Positions 1 through 8,284 of a stretch of DNA of 36,674 bases are shown piece after piece. Origin of the DNA: Clostridia bacterium (GTDB lineage: Bacteria; Bacillota; Clostridia; TANB77; CAG-508); NCBI GenBank assembly GCA_022794095.1, contig JAAWEC010000063.1, positions 1-36,674 of the forward strand. Direction: 5' to 3'. The notes under the pieces were generated by a model. That model saw nothing but the letters and a program-made list of their open reading frames with translations, was not told where the DNA came from and made no database searches. Each line of letters opens with the position of its first letter. The first letter of the stretch is position 1. Position numbers and translations under genes: made by a program.

Positions 1-47
1 CACGGAAGGATTTATTTACACAACTTTTTCTATACTCTCTCTTATAC

Positions 48-80
48 ATAAAAAAAATAAGCTTAAGAAACATTCTTAAG
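48..80 (-). terminator. Rho-independent terminator of rho
   Basis: An 8-bp perfect stem (CTTAAGAA at 62-69 with TTCTTAAG at 73-80, 3-nt loop) lies just past the rho stop. On the minus strand it is followed by a T-rich run (complement of 51-60). Confidence 0.75.
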
Positions 81-89
81 TCTTAATTT

Positions 90-1451
90 TTATTTAAACC
101 TTTTTAAATAACTTTCCATTTTGTTAATAAATTCATCATTATTCTTGGATTGAGTCATATGGCTAATAACTTGTTCTGTAACATCTGCAACAGGCATACT
201 ATTCATAGCTTTTCTTAAAGCAAATACTGTTTCTTTTTCTTTTGGTGTTAATAGTAAATCTTCTCTTCTTGTTCCAGATTTATTAATATCAATTGCAGGA
301 AAGATTCTTCTTTCAGATAATTTTCTATCTAAATGAACTTCCATATTACCTGTTCCCTTAAACTCTTCGAAAATAACATCATCCATTCTGCTTCCTGTAT
401 CTATTAATGCTGTGGCTAAAATAGTTAGACTTCCACCAAATTCTATATTTCTAGCTGCTCCAAAGAATTTTTTAGGTTTATGTAATGCTGCTGGGTCAAT
501 ACCACCAGATAATGTTCTTCCAGAAGAAGGAATTACTAAATTGTAAGCTCTTGTAAGTCTTGTTATACTATCTAATAAAATTACTACGTCTTTTTTTTGT
601 TCTACTAATCTTTTAGCACGCTCTAAAACCATTTCAGCAACTTTTACATGATGTTCTGGTAGTTCATCAAATGTTGAATGTATAACTTGCCCTTTAATAG
701 AACGTTTCATATCTGTTACTTCTTCTGGTCTTTCATCTATTAGTAATACAATCAATTCTGCTTCAGGGTTGTTTGTAGTAATGCTATTGGCAACTTTTTT
801 TAGTAAAGTTGTTTTTCCAACCTTTGGCTGTGCTACAATCATTCCCCTTTGCCCTTTTCCAATTGGACTCATTAAGTCAATAATTCTTGTTGCGTAGTCA
901 TTTGATACTGTTTCTAATTTTAATCTCTCATTTGGGTAAATTGGAGTTAATTCATCAAATCTTTTTCTTTTCATTGCTTTTTCAGGATGTTCTCCATTTA
1001 CTTCTCCAACAAAAATTAAAGATGGGAATTTTTCTCCTTCTCTATATCTTGAAATACCTTTTACAATATCTCCTGTATCTAAGCGAAATCTTCTAATTTG
1101 AACTACAGAAATATAAACATCTTTTTCACTTGATAAAAAGTTATCTCCTCTTAAGAAACCATATCCATCTGGTAATATATCTAAAATACCCTCAACTATT
1201 GCATCACCTTCACTGGTTAATTTATAGTCTACAATTGGTTCTCCATTAGAATCATATTGCCTTTTGTTTACTTCTTCTACTTCTTCTACAATTTTTTCTG
1301 AATTATATATTTCTGCATCATTTGTTTGATTAGTAATTTGTTTTAATACTGTGATTAATTCGTCTTTTTTTAATTTTGAAATATTTCTAATATTGTATTC
1401 TTTTGCTAAATCTTTTAATTCTATTAATGTCATGGCTTCTATATTTAACAT
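90..1451 (-). CDS. rho: Transcription termination factor Rho
   Basis: Rho is the hexameric RNA-dependent ATPase that terminates transcription. The 453-aa protein has the family layout: a SAP-like Rho N domain (about residues 5-40), an acidic/basic linker, a cold-shock-like RNA-binding domain (about 85-155) and the RecA-type ATPase. The Walker A is QPKVGKTT, Walker B is [16 protein letters not shown], and the catalytic [10 protein letters not shown] and Q/R-loop segments ([17 protein letters not shown]) are present. The length is normal. The ATG at 1451 is preceded by AAGGAGG (1458-1464). It follows the yabP-yabQ-divIC cluster on the same strand but has its own promoter candidate and terminator. 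There is no in-frame CGG and the gene is intact. Confidence 0.98.
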   Translation of the reverse strand: MLNIEAMTLIELKDLAKEYNIRNISKLKKDELITVLKQITNQTNDAEIYNSEKIVEEVEEVNKRQYDSNGEPIVDYKLTSEGDAIVEGILDILPDGYGFLRGDNFLSSEKDVYISVVQIRRFRLDTGDIVKGISRYREGEKFPSLIFVGEVNGEHPEKAMKRKRFDELTPIYPNERLKLETVSNDYATRIIDLMSPIGKGQRGMIVAQPKVGKTTLLKKVANSITTNNPEAELIVLLIDERPEEVTDMKRSIKGQVIHSTFDELPEHHVKVAEMVLERAKRLVEQKKDVVILLDSITRLTRAYNLVIPSSGRTLSGGIDPAALHKPKKFFGAARNIEFGGSLTILATALIDTGSRMDDVIFEEFKGTGNMEVHLDRKLSERRIFPAIDINKSGTRREDLLLTPKEKETVFALRKAMNSMPVADVTEQVISHMTQSKNNDEFINKMESYLKRFK

Positions 1452-1534
1452 ATATGTCCTCCTTATATTTTAATCATGCCTTTTTATTCTATTCTAAATA
1501 ATTGAAAATAAGATTTTAAAATAACTTCACACCT

Positions 1535-1543
1535 ATTATAGCA
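1535..1543 (-). promoter_or_regulatory. Extended -10 promoter candidate for rho
   Basis: The minus strand reads TGCTATAAT, a TGnTATAAT extended -10 element; there is no good -35. It predicts a leader of about 80 nt before the rho start. Confidence 0.5.
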
Positions 1544-1597
1544 CATGTTTTGAGAAAATGAAATGTTTTTTCCAAAAAAAGGAACATAATTTTAAAA

Positions 1598-1873
1598 TTA
1601 CATTCCTGCATCTACATATACTCTTTCATTAGGATAATACATATCTAACATTTCTCTTGCTTTTTTTTCAATGAAATCAAGTGATGTAACATCTTCTTTT
1701 TTCTTTGCTAACTCTTCTTTGTATTCTTTTTGTTCTTTTATTTGAGAAGCTAATTCTTTGCTTTCTTGACTATATTGATTTAAAGTTTGTTGTTGATTAA
1801 ATAATGTATAAATTACATATATGGCAATTGCCAGTACAAGTAATTTTATATATATTTTCTTATTTCTTTTCAT
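1598..1873 (-). CDS. divIC: FtsL/DivIC-type septum formation protein
   Basis: This is a small single-pass division protein of 91 aa. It has a basic N-terminus (MKRNKK), one membrane helix (about residues 8-26), a coiled coil rich in Q, E and K (about 28-65) and the family C-terminal block EKKAREMLDMYYPNE. Such proteins form part of the FtsL/FtsB/DivIC bridge at the septum. The start at 1873 is chosen because GGAGAG lies about 7 nt upstream of it; the in-frame ATG at 1888 overlaps that ribosome-binding site. The order yabP-yabQ-divIC is the same as in Bacillus, which supports the name. A GTTCC/GGAA hairpin with an internal T-run (about 1567-1590) follows the gene. Confidence 0.85.
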   Translation of the reverse strand: MKRNKKIYIKLLVLAIAIYVIYTLFNQQQTLNQYSQESKELASQIKEQKEYKEELAKKKEDVTSLDFIEKKAREMLDMYYPNERVYVDAGM

Positions 1874-1953
1874 CTGTAATCTCTCCATTTTTTTAAGTTA
1901 TTCTTATATCATTTATATATTCTACAAATTTAATAAAAATCCTTCTTTTATTT

Positions 1954-2397
1954 TCAATTTTTTACAATATTTTTCGATTTTTTAGGGATTTTGACAAAAT
2001 TAGTAAATCCTTTCCTTATATTTATAATTAAAAATGTAATTGGCTTGAAAAGAATTTTATGTAATAATCGGTAAATTGCTTTAAATGGAATAAGTATTGT
2101 GTTAATTATTTTTACATTGATTTTTATAATATAAGAGCTTAAAGTTAGTATATATATGAAAGCACCTAATATAATACCTAAAAACATAAATAAACGCAAT
2201 TCTCCATTGTTAAAAACAAATATAGTATATAAGGTTATAATACCTGTTAAAATCCAAAATGAAATGTCTTCTATATAAGTCATAAAATCATTGGTGGGAA
2301 TAACTTTTCTTGCAATTCTAAAAAAATCAAATAATAGTCCAATAATTATTCCATTTACTATAAAAATTAAAAATAAATAAGCTTGGTTTGTAACCAT
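1954..2397 (-). CDS. yabQ: Sporulation protein YabQ
   Basis: YabQ is an integral membrane protein of the forespore outer membrane needed for cortex formation. This 147-aa protein has about four hydrophobic segments. It carries the family signature near residues 20-32 (GLLFDFFRIARK) and an EDISFW block near residue 45, followed by a basic C-terminal tail. It lies between yabP and divIC, the conserved order. A REP-like repeat (2427-2467) separates it from yabP, so its ribosome-binding site lies in the short A/G-rich stretch just after that repeat (complement of CTCCTCTTCCC, 2404-2414). Confidence 0.92.
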   Translation of the reverse strand: MVTNQAYLFLIFIVNGIIIGLLFDFFRIARKVIPTNDFMTYIEDISFWILTGIITLYTIFVFNNGELRLFMFLGIILGAFIYILTLSSYIIKINVKIINTILIPFKAIYRLLHKILFKPITFLIINIRKGFTNFVKIPKKSKNIVKN

Positions 2398-2426
2398 TAA
2401 TTGACTCCTCTTCCCTTTAATTTTAA

Positions 2427-2467
2427 TTTACATAAAAATGTCCCAAAAGAAACGTCCCCAACACGAC
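2427..2467. repeat. REP-like dispersed repeat, copy 1
   Basis: A 41-bp element beginning TTTACATAAAAATGTCCC and containing AAACGTCCCCAAC. It recurs at 16455-16495 with one difference and, inverted, at 14148-14184. It sits directly after the yabP stop. Confidence 0.85.
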
Positions 2468-2468
2468 A

Positions 2469-2765
2469 TTATTTAAAAATTTTGCTCATAAAGTTTCCTT
2501 TTGTTTTATCTGTTTCTTTATCACTATAAGCTAAATAAGAAATATCTCCTTCTACTATAACTTCTGAAGTATCAATGCTTAGTTTATTAATACGGAGGTT
2601 TTCACCTTTTACAGTTAATAATCCTAATTCTGTTTCAACCATAACTACTTGGTCATCAAAACTAAGTACATCTAAAACACCTGATATGCTTAATTTTCCT
2701 CTGTTTTCTAAGATTAGATTTTGTATTACACTTGTGCTTATTGCTTTTCTTTCATCTATTGTCAT
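2469..2765 (-). CDS. yabP: Sporulation protein YabP
   Basis: YabP is a small spore-coat-associated protein needed with YabQ for cortex assembly. This version of 98 aa begins MTIDERK and carries the family core: a GVLDVLSFDDQ turn and ETELGLLTVKGENLRI around residues 30-65, as in PF07873 proteins. The start at 2765 is preferred over the ATG at 2774 because GAGGAG abuts the upstream ATG directly but is about 9 nt from this one. The next gene is yabQ. The expected class of regulation is mother-cell sigma-E, but no clear promoter was identified. Confidence 0.9.
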   Translation of the reverse strand: MTIDERKAISTSVIQNLILENRGKLSISGVLDVLSFDDQVVMVETELGLLTVKGENLRINKLSIDTSEVIVEGDISYLAYSDKETDKTKGNFMSKIFK

Positions 2766-2908
2766 ATGTTTCATCTCCTCTACTCTTTTATCTTGCTAAA
2801 TTATATATATTCACCTTTTGCACTATTTAGAACCTTTATATTACAGGAATTCAAGAATTTTAAGAAAATATTATAATTTGCTAAAATAAATTTAGCAGAC
2901 GAACAAAT

Positions 2909-2957
2909 AAGAGGCATGAAAAGTAATCTAATGGGTCACAATTTAATCATGCCTCTT
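2909..2957 (-). terminator. Terminator of aspartate kinase (hairpin, possibly bidirectional)
   Basis: An 11-bp perfect stem: AAGAGGCATGA (2909-2919) pairs with TCATGCCTCTT (2947-2957). T-rich sequence lies on both outer sides. The right arm and tail (TCATGCCTCTTTTGTTG) resemble those at 28956-28972. Confidence 0.75.
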
Positions 2958-2966
2958 TTGTTGTTC

Positions 2967-3926
2967 CTATACTAACTTTTCATGTATCTTTTCTAAAATG
3001 TCATCTGCTATCTTATCTTTAAATGTTATTGAAACTTTTGATTCTGTAACATGAAATTCTAACATATCTAGTTTATTTTCTTCGATTATGTCTAAAATTA
3101 ATTTGAGATTGTTGAAATTTCTTGTCATTCCATTTCCTATTATAGAAAGTCTTGAAACTTCTTTTTTTACAATACTTTTTATTGTATTTTCTTCTATTAT
3201 ATCTGAAATAACAGTTCCTGGTTTATTATTAAACGTTGATTTTGTAATAATTGGTACTTTGAATTTTTCTCCAATTTCTACGCATCTATTGTGTAATACT
3301 TTTGCTCCTTCAGATGATATTTCTAGCATTTCTTCATAAGAAAGTGCTGAAAGCTTTTTTGCTTGTGGCAATCTATTAGGGTCTGTTGTATATACCCCAT
3401 CTACATCTGAGAAAATATAACAATTTTTAGCTCCTAAACTTGCTGAAATAGCAACTGCTGTTGTGTCTGAACCTCCTCTTCCAAGTGTTGTGATGTCCAT
3501 GTTTTCATTTATACCTTGAAATCCTGCAATTATTACAATTTTACCATCCTCTAATTCTTCCCTTATTCTACCTGTGTTAATACATTTGATTATTGCATTT
3601 TGGTTTGTATTATTTGTATATATTCCAGCTTGCCATCCTGTTAAAGAAATTGATGGATAACCCATTTTGTTTAATAATAAGCTTAATTTTGAACTAGATA
3701 TTTGTTCTCCACTACTTAGAAGTACATCTAGCTCTCTATTATTAGGTTTTTCAGAAAGCTCTTTGGCATCTTCAATTAATTTGTCAGTTGTTTTTCCTTG
3801 GGCAGATACGACAACTACGATATTGTGTTTTTTTTCATATAAACCGGTTATTTTTTGAGCTACTAGTTTTAATTTTTCATTATCGGCAACAGAACTACCT
3901 CCAAATTTTAAAACAATTGTGTCCAC
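2967..3926 (-). CDS. Aspartate kinase, short single-ACT form
   Basis: Aspartate kinase phosphorylates L-aspartate, the first step toward lysine, diaminopimelate, threonine and methionine, and here also toward dipicolinate. The protein of 319 aa starts with the family motif VLKFGGSSVAD. It has LSSGEQISS (about 71-79), the GFQG segment, LGRGGSDTTAVA (about 148-159) and FSDVDGVYTTDP (about 174-185). Only one ACT-like domain (about 255-319) is evident, whereas common enzymes are about 400 aa with two, so feedback control may differ. ATG 3926 follows a GGTGG site closely. It lies between the prfB terminator and its own terminator, so it is a single-gene unit. Confidence 0.93.
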   Translation of the reverse strand: MDTIVLKFGGSSVADNEKLKLVAQKITGLYEKKHNIVVVVSAQGKTTDKLIEDAKELSEKPNNRELDVLLSSGEQISSSKLSLLLNKMGYPSISLTGWQAGIYTNNTNQNAIIKCINTGRIREELEDGKIVIIAGFQGINENMDITTLGRGGSDTTAVAISASLGAKNCYIFSDVDGVYTTDPNRLPQAKKLSALSYEEMLEISSEGAKVLHNRCVEIGEKFKVPIITKSTFNNKPGTVISDIIEENTIKSIVKKEVSRLSIIGNGMTRNFNNLKLILDIIEENKLDMLEFHVTESKVSITFKDKIADDILEKIHEKLV

Positions 3927-3954
3927 CTTAAATCATCACCTTTTGTAAAAATAA

Positions 3955-3990
3955 TGTAGAGAGGATTTAATTTAAAATCTCCTCTCTACA
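3955..3990 (-). terminator. Terminator of prfB
   Basis: TGTAGAGAGGA (3955-3965) pairs with TCCTCTCTACA (3980-3990), an 11-bp perfect stem. On the minus strand it is followed by TTATTTTTA, just downstream of the prfB stop. Confidence 0.85.
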
Positions 3991-4008
3991 TTGTATGCAA
4001 GTTTATAT

Positions 4009-5110
4009 TTATTGTTTCATTTTTAAATAGCTTTCCATGAAACAGTCAATTTCTCCATCCATTACTGCTTGTACATTTCCTACTTCATAATTGGTTCTAT
4101 GGTCTTTTACCATTGTATATGGGCAAAATACATAAGAACGAATTTGGCTTCCCCATGCAATGTCCATTTGTATTCCTTTTAAGTCTTCTATTTTTTCTTT
4201 TTGTTCTTTTTCTTTTAAATCTAATAATTTGGATTTTAGCATTTTCATTGCTGTTTCTCTGTTTTGAATTTGAGAACGTTCAGATTGACAGGCAACTACT
4301 ATGTTTGTTGGCAAGTGGGTAATTCTTACAGCTGATGATGTTTTATTTATGTGTTGTCCACCTGCACCTGAAGCACGGTATGTGTCTATTCTTAAGTCAT
4401 CTGAATTTATTTCTAATTCAATATCATCTGTAATTTCTGGCAATACTTCTACTGATGCAAAAGATGTGTGCCTTCTTCCCCCACTGTCAAATGGAGAAAT
4501 TCTAACCAAACGATGTACACCTTTTTCTGATTTCATGTAACCATATGCATTTTCTCCTACAATTTCAAAGGTTACACTTTTTAAGCCTGCCTCTTCCCCC
4601 TCTAAATAGTCTAATTCTTTTACTTCATAACCGTTTTTGTTTGCCCACCTTGTGTACATTCGGTACAACATTTCTGCCCAGTCTTGAGATTCTGTTCCTC
4701 CTGCTCCTGGATGTATTGTAACAATACTGTTATTACTATCATATTTTTCAGATAAAAAGGTTGTTATTTCAAATTTTTCAATGTCTTTTTGTACCTTATT
4801 TGTGTTTTTTAATATATCTTTCCCTATTTCTTCATCTGGTTCTAATTCTAATAGTTCTGTTAATTCTTGTAAATTCTTTATTTCATTTTCTATTCTTCTA
4901 TATTCTACTACTTTAGCTTTTATTAGTTTAATTTGACTTAATACTTTGCTGGAATTTTTAGTGTCATTCCAAAAGTTTTCTTCTACTGTTTTGTTTTCCA
5001 ATTCTTGTAGTTCGGTTTCAAGTTTAGATATGTCAAAGAGAGTCACCCAAACTTTTTAAGTTTTCTTTTAATGTTTGAAGTAGTCTTGTGTTTTCTTCTA
5101 ATTCTAACAT
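4009..5110 (-). CDS. prfB: Peptide chain release factor 2 (programmed +1 frameshift)
   Basis: RF2 recognises UGA/UAA stop codons. The ATG at 5110 has AAAGGA about 9 nt upstream. It opens 25 codons ending CTT, then an in-frame TGA (5033-5035). A +1 shift at CTT TGA joins this to the main frame from 5034 down and gives a product of about 366 aa, the family length. The body has the RF2-specific SPF tripeptide (ISPFDSGGRRHTSF) and the catalytic GGQ (GAGGQHINKTSSA). This is the well-known autoregulatory frameshift of prfB and has nothing to do with the CGG sites elsewhere in the window. An apparent GTG start at 5046 is only a by-product of the second frame. Confidence 0.97.
5033..5038 (-). promoter_or_regulatory. 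prfB programmed +1 frameshift site (CTT TGA)
   Basis: The minus strand reads CTT TGA C, with GGGTGA a few bases upstream as a possible internal Shine-Dalgarno element. Codon 25 is Leu and the stop is codon 26, as in other bacteria. Confidence 0.95.
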
Positions 5111-5234
5111 TTTAATCATTCCTTTCACTTGTTTTTTTTATCATATATTATTTTTGGCTAAAATGCAAGTTGAATTTTTCTATACAAGAACAAAAAAAAG
5201 AGCATGATTAAGAATTTGATATAATATAAAAAAG

Positions 5235-5266
5235 ACCCCAGAACTAAAAGAACTCTGCTCTGGGGT
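5235..5266 (-). terminator. Terminator of the small orphan gene
   Basis: ACCCCAGA (5235-5242) pairs with TCTGGGGT (5259-5266). On the minus strand it is followed by CTTTTTTATATT. Confidence 0.8.
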
Positions 5267-5278
5267 GGGAGGTACAGA

Positions 5279-5509
5279 TTATTCCAGAACTCTTTCGAGT
5301 TCTGACTTCATCTGTTGGAAGTCTGCCTCGTTTGCACAATTGATTGTGCAAACAAGGCCTTTTTTCTGTAACTTACAACTGATATCCAAATCTTTGGGAC
5401 GCCTGATATCTTCGTCCAGAAGCTTCGCAATATCAGTGAAAGTCCAGTTGGCTCTTAATGAGAAAGATAAATATTTCTCATTGTAAGCCCAAGCCCATTG
5501 CTGTGTCAT
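5279..5509 (-). CDS. Small orphan protein, GC-richer than its surroundings
   Basis: This 76-aa protein starts MTQQWAWAYNEKYLSF and is not recognised. It is soluble, with no signal peptide or membrane segment, and contains three cysteines. The ATG at 5509 has GGGGAG 7-8 nt upstream, a strong consensus promoter (5542-5570) and its own terminator, so it is a complete single-gene unit. Its base composition (clearly richer in G/C) and codon use (AGG, CGT, CTC, CTG, GTC-like choices) differ from all neighbours, which suggests recent acquisition. The DNA holds two strong inverted repeats: 5285-5304 (8-bp stem) and 5325-5358 (16-bp stem with one mismatch). The transcript could therefore be highly structured and may have an RNA-level role. 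Confidence 0.6.
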   Translation of the reverse strand: MTQQWAWAYNEKYLSFSLRANWTFTDIAKLLDEDIRRPKDLDISCKLQKKGLVCTINCANEADFQQMKSELERVLE

Positions 5510-5541
5510 GCCTTACTCCCCTTTCTATGTTATGTAATTAC

Positions 5542-5570
5542 AGTATAACACAAAAATTTCTAATTTTCAA
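5542..5570 (-). promoter_or_regulatory. Sigma-A promoter of the small orphan gene
   Basis: TTGAAA (complement of 5565-5570), a 17-bp spacer, then TATACT (complement of 5542-5547). It overlaps the 3' end of the deacetylase gene. Confidence 0.75.
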
Positions 5571-6360
5571 ATATTAAATCGTAAAAATTTCTAAAACTAT
5601 ATCCTTGCAATTTCAAATATTCAATTGATTCCTTTAATACCTTAGAGCTATCATTTACATCTTTAGTATCATGCATTAAAACTACTAAAGTATTCTTGTT
5701 TTTAGCAGAATTTTTCAAATTATTTAATAATTGTGAATTACTATATCTTTTTACAGAATCATTATTTAGACAATTCCAATCAATATATGTATAATTCATA
5801 TCTGAAAGCAAGTCTCTGGCTTTTTTCTTTTTAGCTTTATTTTGTGGCGACATATAACCATTTGGAAACCTAAATACATGTGAGCAGTAATTCTCTATTC
5901 CAATTGCCTTTCCTATTGCTTCATCTGTTTTTTTAATTTCATTTATAAAACTTTCTTCTGTTTTATATAACATAGAGTTATTATGATTATATCCATGGTT
6001 TGCAATATAATGTCCCTCCTCATAAGCTTGCTTAACAATTTCAGGATGTTTTTCTACATATTTACCAATAACAAAAAAAGTTGCTTTTACATCTTCTTCT
6101 TTCAAAATTTCTAAAACTTTAGGTGTAGTTGAAATGGTTGGTCCATCATCAAAAGTAAGATATGCAACTTTTTCCTCTTCTTTAGTTAAATTTTTCATTT
6201 TATTTTTAAATTCTTCTGATATTATACTATTAGTACTCAGTTCTATTGCTAGTGTTTCTTTGTTTTTAAAGTCAAAATAGAAAAAAGTAGTTATAATTAT
6301 CAGCAAAATTATAAAACAACCAATTCCTATCTTCTTCTTAGGAATTATAAAAATTTTCAC
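5560..6360 (-). CDS. Membrane-anchored polysaccharide deacetylase (NodB family)
   Basis: A carbohydrate esterase family 4 (NodB fold) enzyme of 266 aa that probably removes acetyl groups from peptidoglycan or another surface polymer. It has an N-terminal membrane anchor (about residues 12-30). The catalytic motifs follow in order: LTFDDGPT (motif 1, about 68-75), HGYNH (metal histidines, about 122-126), RFPNGYMS (about 164-171), DWN (about 194) and LMHDT (about 228). The GTG at 6360 is the chosen start because AGGTGA lies about 6 nt upstream. It is close in type to the PdaA/PdaB-like deacetylases of spore formers, but nothing in the neighbourhood fixes it to sporulation. Confidence 0.9.
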   Translation of the reverse strand: MKIFIIPKKKIGIGCFIILLIIITTFFYFDFKNKETLAIELSTNSIISEEFKNKMKNLTKEEEKVAYLTFDDGPTISTTPKVLEILKEEDVKATFFVIGKYVEKHPEIVKQAYEEGHYIANHGYNHNNSMLYKTEESFINEIKKTDEAIGKAIGIENYCSHVFRFPNGYMSPQNKAKKKKARDLLSDMNYTYIDWNCLNNDSVKRYSNSQLLNNLKNSAKNKNTLVVLMHDTKDVNDSSKVLKESIEYLKLQGYSFRNFYDLIFEN

Positions 6361-6414
6361 TTTAAATCACCTAATACATTATATAAAAAAAATTGTAAAG
6401 TATTCTAATGAAAA

Positions 6415-6449
6415 TAAGATTTAAGGCTATAAAATAACCCTAAATCTTA
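6415..6449 (-). terminator. Terminator of the sigma/DUF4179 operon
   Basis: TAAGATTTA (6415-6423) pairs with TAAATCTTA (6441-6449), with a further GG/CC pair inside. A short T-run follows on the minus strand. Confidence 0.65.
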
Positions 6450-6462
6450 TATTGTGTAACCT

Positions 6463-7578
6463 TTATTTTGCTATCAATTCTCTTGTATAGTTATTATAAT
6501 TTAGATACAACTTTTTGCTTAAATCTTCTTTTTTTGCATCTAAAGTAATTTTAAAGCCTCTATCTGTTCCAGTTGTTCCAGCTCCCAGCTCTTGATACAC
6601 TTTACCTTCCCCATCTGTTATGTTTAACTTATTTCTACATGCTTCTAAAAATTCATTTCCATTCATATCTTTTCCAGCTGAAATTAATTCTAAATATTCT
6701 TCTGATTTGAATTTTAATACCATTCCAGTTTCTGTTAAGGTAAGTTTTTGTATTTCTATTCCTGGTATTTCACTTTCAAGTTTTAGTTCTACTGTTTTTC
6801 TATCATTTAATTTCTCTGGTACATCAATTTCAAAAATCCATTCTGCATCTGATATTGTAAAGTTTTCAGTAGTTCTTGTTTTGCTATCTAGCATTACATA
6901 ACCTAAATCAAAAATTCTGATGTAAATTTTTTTGCTTATTGGGAAGTTATCTGTTGCTCTTAAATTAACATTTGTTACAATAGTTTTATCTTCTGCATTT
7001 GTTTCTAAATTACTAATACCTGAACTGTCTGATAATATTTTTGCATAAATATCTTTTTTGTTATAGTCAATACCTAGTTCTTTATAAATAAAGTGCACTG
7101 TATTGTCAAATTTTTGGCTATTATCTAAATGCATCCTAGAAAATATTTGATAAATGTTTTTGTTTTCATCATAAATTGCATACCCATAACCAAATGTCTC
7201 TGAATTTACAACTTTATCTTCATCAAATTTGAAACTAATATTTGCGTCAAATGAATCATCTGTTAGTATAATAGAATCTACCTTAGCACTAATTCCGTCT
7301 TGTTTAACATATTCCATATTTATAAGTTCTTCTATGTTTGCTTTTGCTTCCATTACTTCCCTATTTTGATATTCTTTAAATTGAATGTCCCATTGGATTT
7401 TTGCATAAATTTGTGTAGATGCAACTCCTAGAATTATAACTGCTAGAAATACTGCTGCAATATTTAAGATTTTCTTTTTCATTTTAACCACTCCTTTCTT
7501 TTTTGATATAATTTTTTTATAATTAGTTTCCATATTGTTTATTTGTTCCATATATTCACTAAAGGCTTTGTTAATCAT
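6463..7578 (-). CDS. DUF4179-type membrane protein, likely anti-sigma partner
   Basis: This protein of 371 aa has a short cytoplasmic N-terminal region (about 33 residues, the usual anti-sigma position). One membrane helix follows (about 38-58, KILNIAAVFLAVIILGVAS) and then a large extracytoplasmic domain with alternating strands, as in DUF4179 proteins. Genes of this kind follow ECF-like sigma factors and are taken to hold the sigma factor at the membrane until a signal arrives. The ATG at 7578 is preferred because AAAGGA lies 10 nt upstream; the GTG at 7587 is too close to that site. It overlaps the 3' end of the sigma gene by 8 nt, which indicates translational coupling. Confidence 0.8.
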   Translation of the reverse strand: MINKAFSEYMEQINNMETNYKKIISKKKGVVKMKKKILNIAAVFLAVIILGVASTQIYAKIQWDIQFKEYQNREVMEAKANIEELINMEYVKQDGISAKVDSIILTDDSFDANISFKFDEDKVVNSETFGYGYAIYDENKNIYQIFSRMHLDNSQKFDNTVHFIYKELGIDYNKKDIYAKILSDSSGISNLETNAEDKTIVTNVNLRATDNFPISKKIYIRIFDLGYVMLDSKTRTTENFTISDAEWIFEIDVPEKLNDRKTVELKLESEIPGIEIQKLTLTETGMVLKFKSEEYLELISAGKDMNGNEFLEACRNKLNITDGEGKVYQELGAGTTGTDRGFKITLDAKKEDLSKKLYLNYNNYTRELIAK

Positions 7579-8117
7579 ACTTCTCACATCCTTTCTGTAT
7601 ATATTTTTTTAATTCTTTTAAGGTTCTATAAATCTTATTTTTAACATTTGATTCTGTCATTTCTAGTTCTTTTGATATGTCTGATATTTTTAAACCTAAC
7701 GCAAAATATAAATAAAAAATCTTTGTTACTTCGATGTTTTTATTTTTTAAGTATTCCCATACTTGTGATACATTTTCTTTAGTAATAATATCTTGCTCTA
7801 AATCGAAATCATCTTTTATTTCTAGTTCTATATCATTTTCGTATTTTGAATAATAGTAAACTATATTTTCTTTTTTCTTTTTATAGTAGTGCCTTTTTAT
7901 TATATTGTTTGCAATTCCTAAAATATAGCTATTAAGATTATCTATTTCTAGTGGTTGTTTCTTTTTTATTATTTTCAGTAATTCTATATATGTATCTTGT
8001 ATTATATCGTTAATATCATCTATATTATTACATTTTACTATTATAAATTTTAATGTTTGTTTATATGTGTTTTTATATATTTCTTCAAAATCTTTTGTTG
8101 TTAATCCGAGTACCCAA
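7571..8117 (-). CDS. ECF-type sigma-70 factor, expressed through a CGG +1 shift
   Basis: A sigma-70 family factor of about 181 aa. Region 2 is seen as DDINDIIQDTYIELLK, then NLNSYILGIANNIIKRHYY. Region 4 is seen as FALGLKISDISKELEM and TESNVKNKIYRTLKEL, the helix-turn-helix for the -35 element. The only plausible start is TTG 8117, placed 7 nt after a very strong AAAGGGGG site (8125-8132). From it the reading is TTG GGT ACT CGG A, after which the zero frame stops within seven codons. Skipping the C at 8108 gives Met-Gly-Thr-Gly-Leu-Thr-Thr-Lys and the intact sigma factor. The open frame extends back to a TTG at 8158, but that stretch covers the promoter and has no ribosome-binding site. Confidence 0.85.
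8105..8108 (-). promoter_or_regulatory. CGG-A +1 frameshift site in the sigma-factor gene
   Basis: Codons ACT CGG A. C8108 must be skipped so that GGA is read as Gly4. It is the fourth codon after the start; ribosomes that fail to shift meet TGA shortly afterwards. Confidence 0.8.
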
Positions 8118-8140
8118 ATTTCTTCCCCCTTTATTATATA

Positions 8141-8167
8141 ATCGTTAAATGTTGCCAAAAAGTTTCA
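8141..8167 (-). promoter_or_regulatory. ECF-like promoter upstream of the sigma gene (autoregulation candidate)
   Basis: TGAAAC (complement of 8162-8167), a 17-bp spacer, then CGAT (complement of 8141-8144). This is the GAAAC/CG-type layout of ECF sigma promoters and would start a short leader just before the AAAGGGGG site. Confidence 0.45.
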
Positions 8168-8240
8168 AAATTTTACAAAAGATACAAATTAAAAATCTTC
8201 TTTATCTTCTTTTGATATGTAGTTATTTTAAGGTAGTAAG

Positions 8241-8284
8241 AAAAAAAGAGAATAATGCAAATTTTGACATTATTTCTCTTTTTT
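8241..8284 (-). terminator. Terminator of the PF06541 gene
   Basis: AAAAAGAG plus AATAATG (8243-8257) pairs with CATTATT and CTCTTTTT (8268-8284) with one bulged T. T7 follows on the minus strand. One arm covers the stop codon of the frameshifted product. Confidence 0.8.

Noticed and set aside
8118-8158. TTG 8158 as the sigma-factor start in the uninterrupted frame
   Set aside because: It has no ribosome-binding site, its first codons overlap an ECF-like promoter and the strong AAAGGGGG site, and these residues do not resemble sigma factors.
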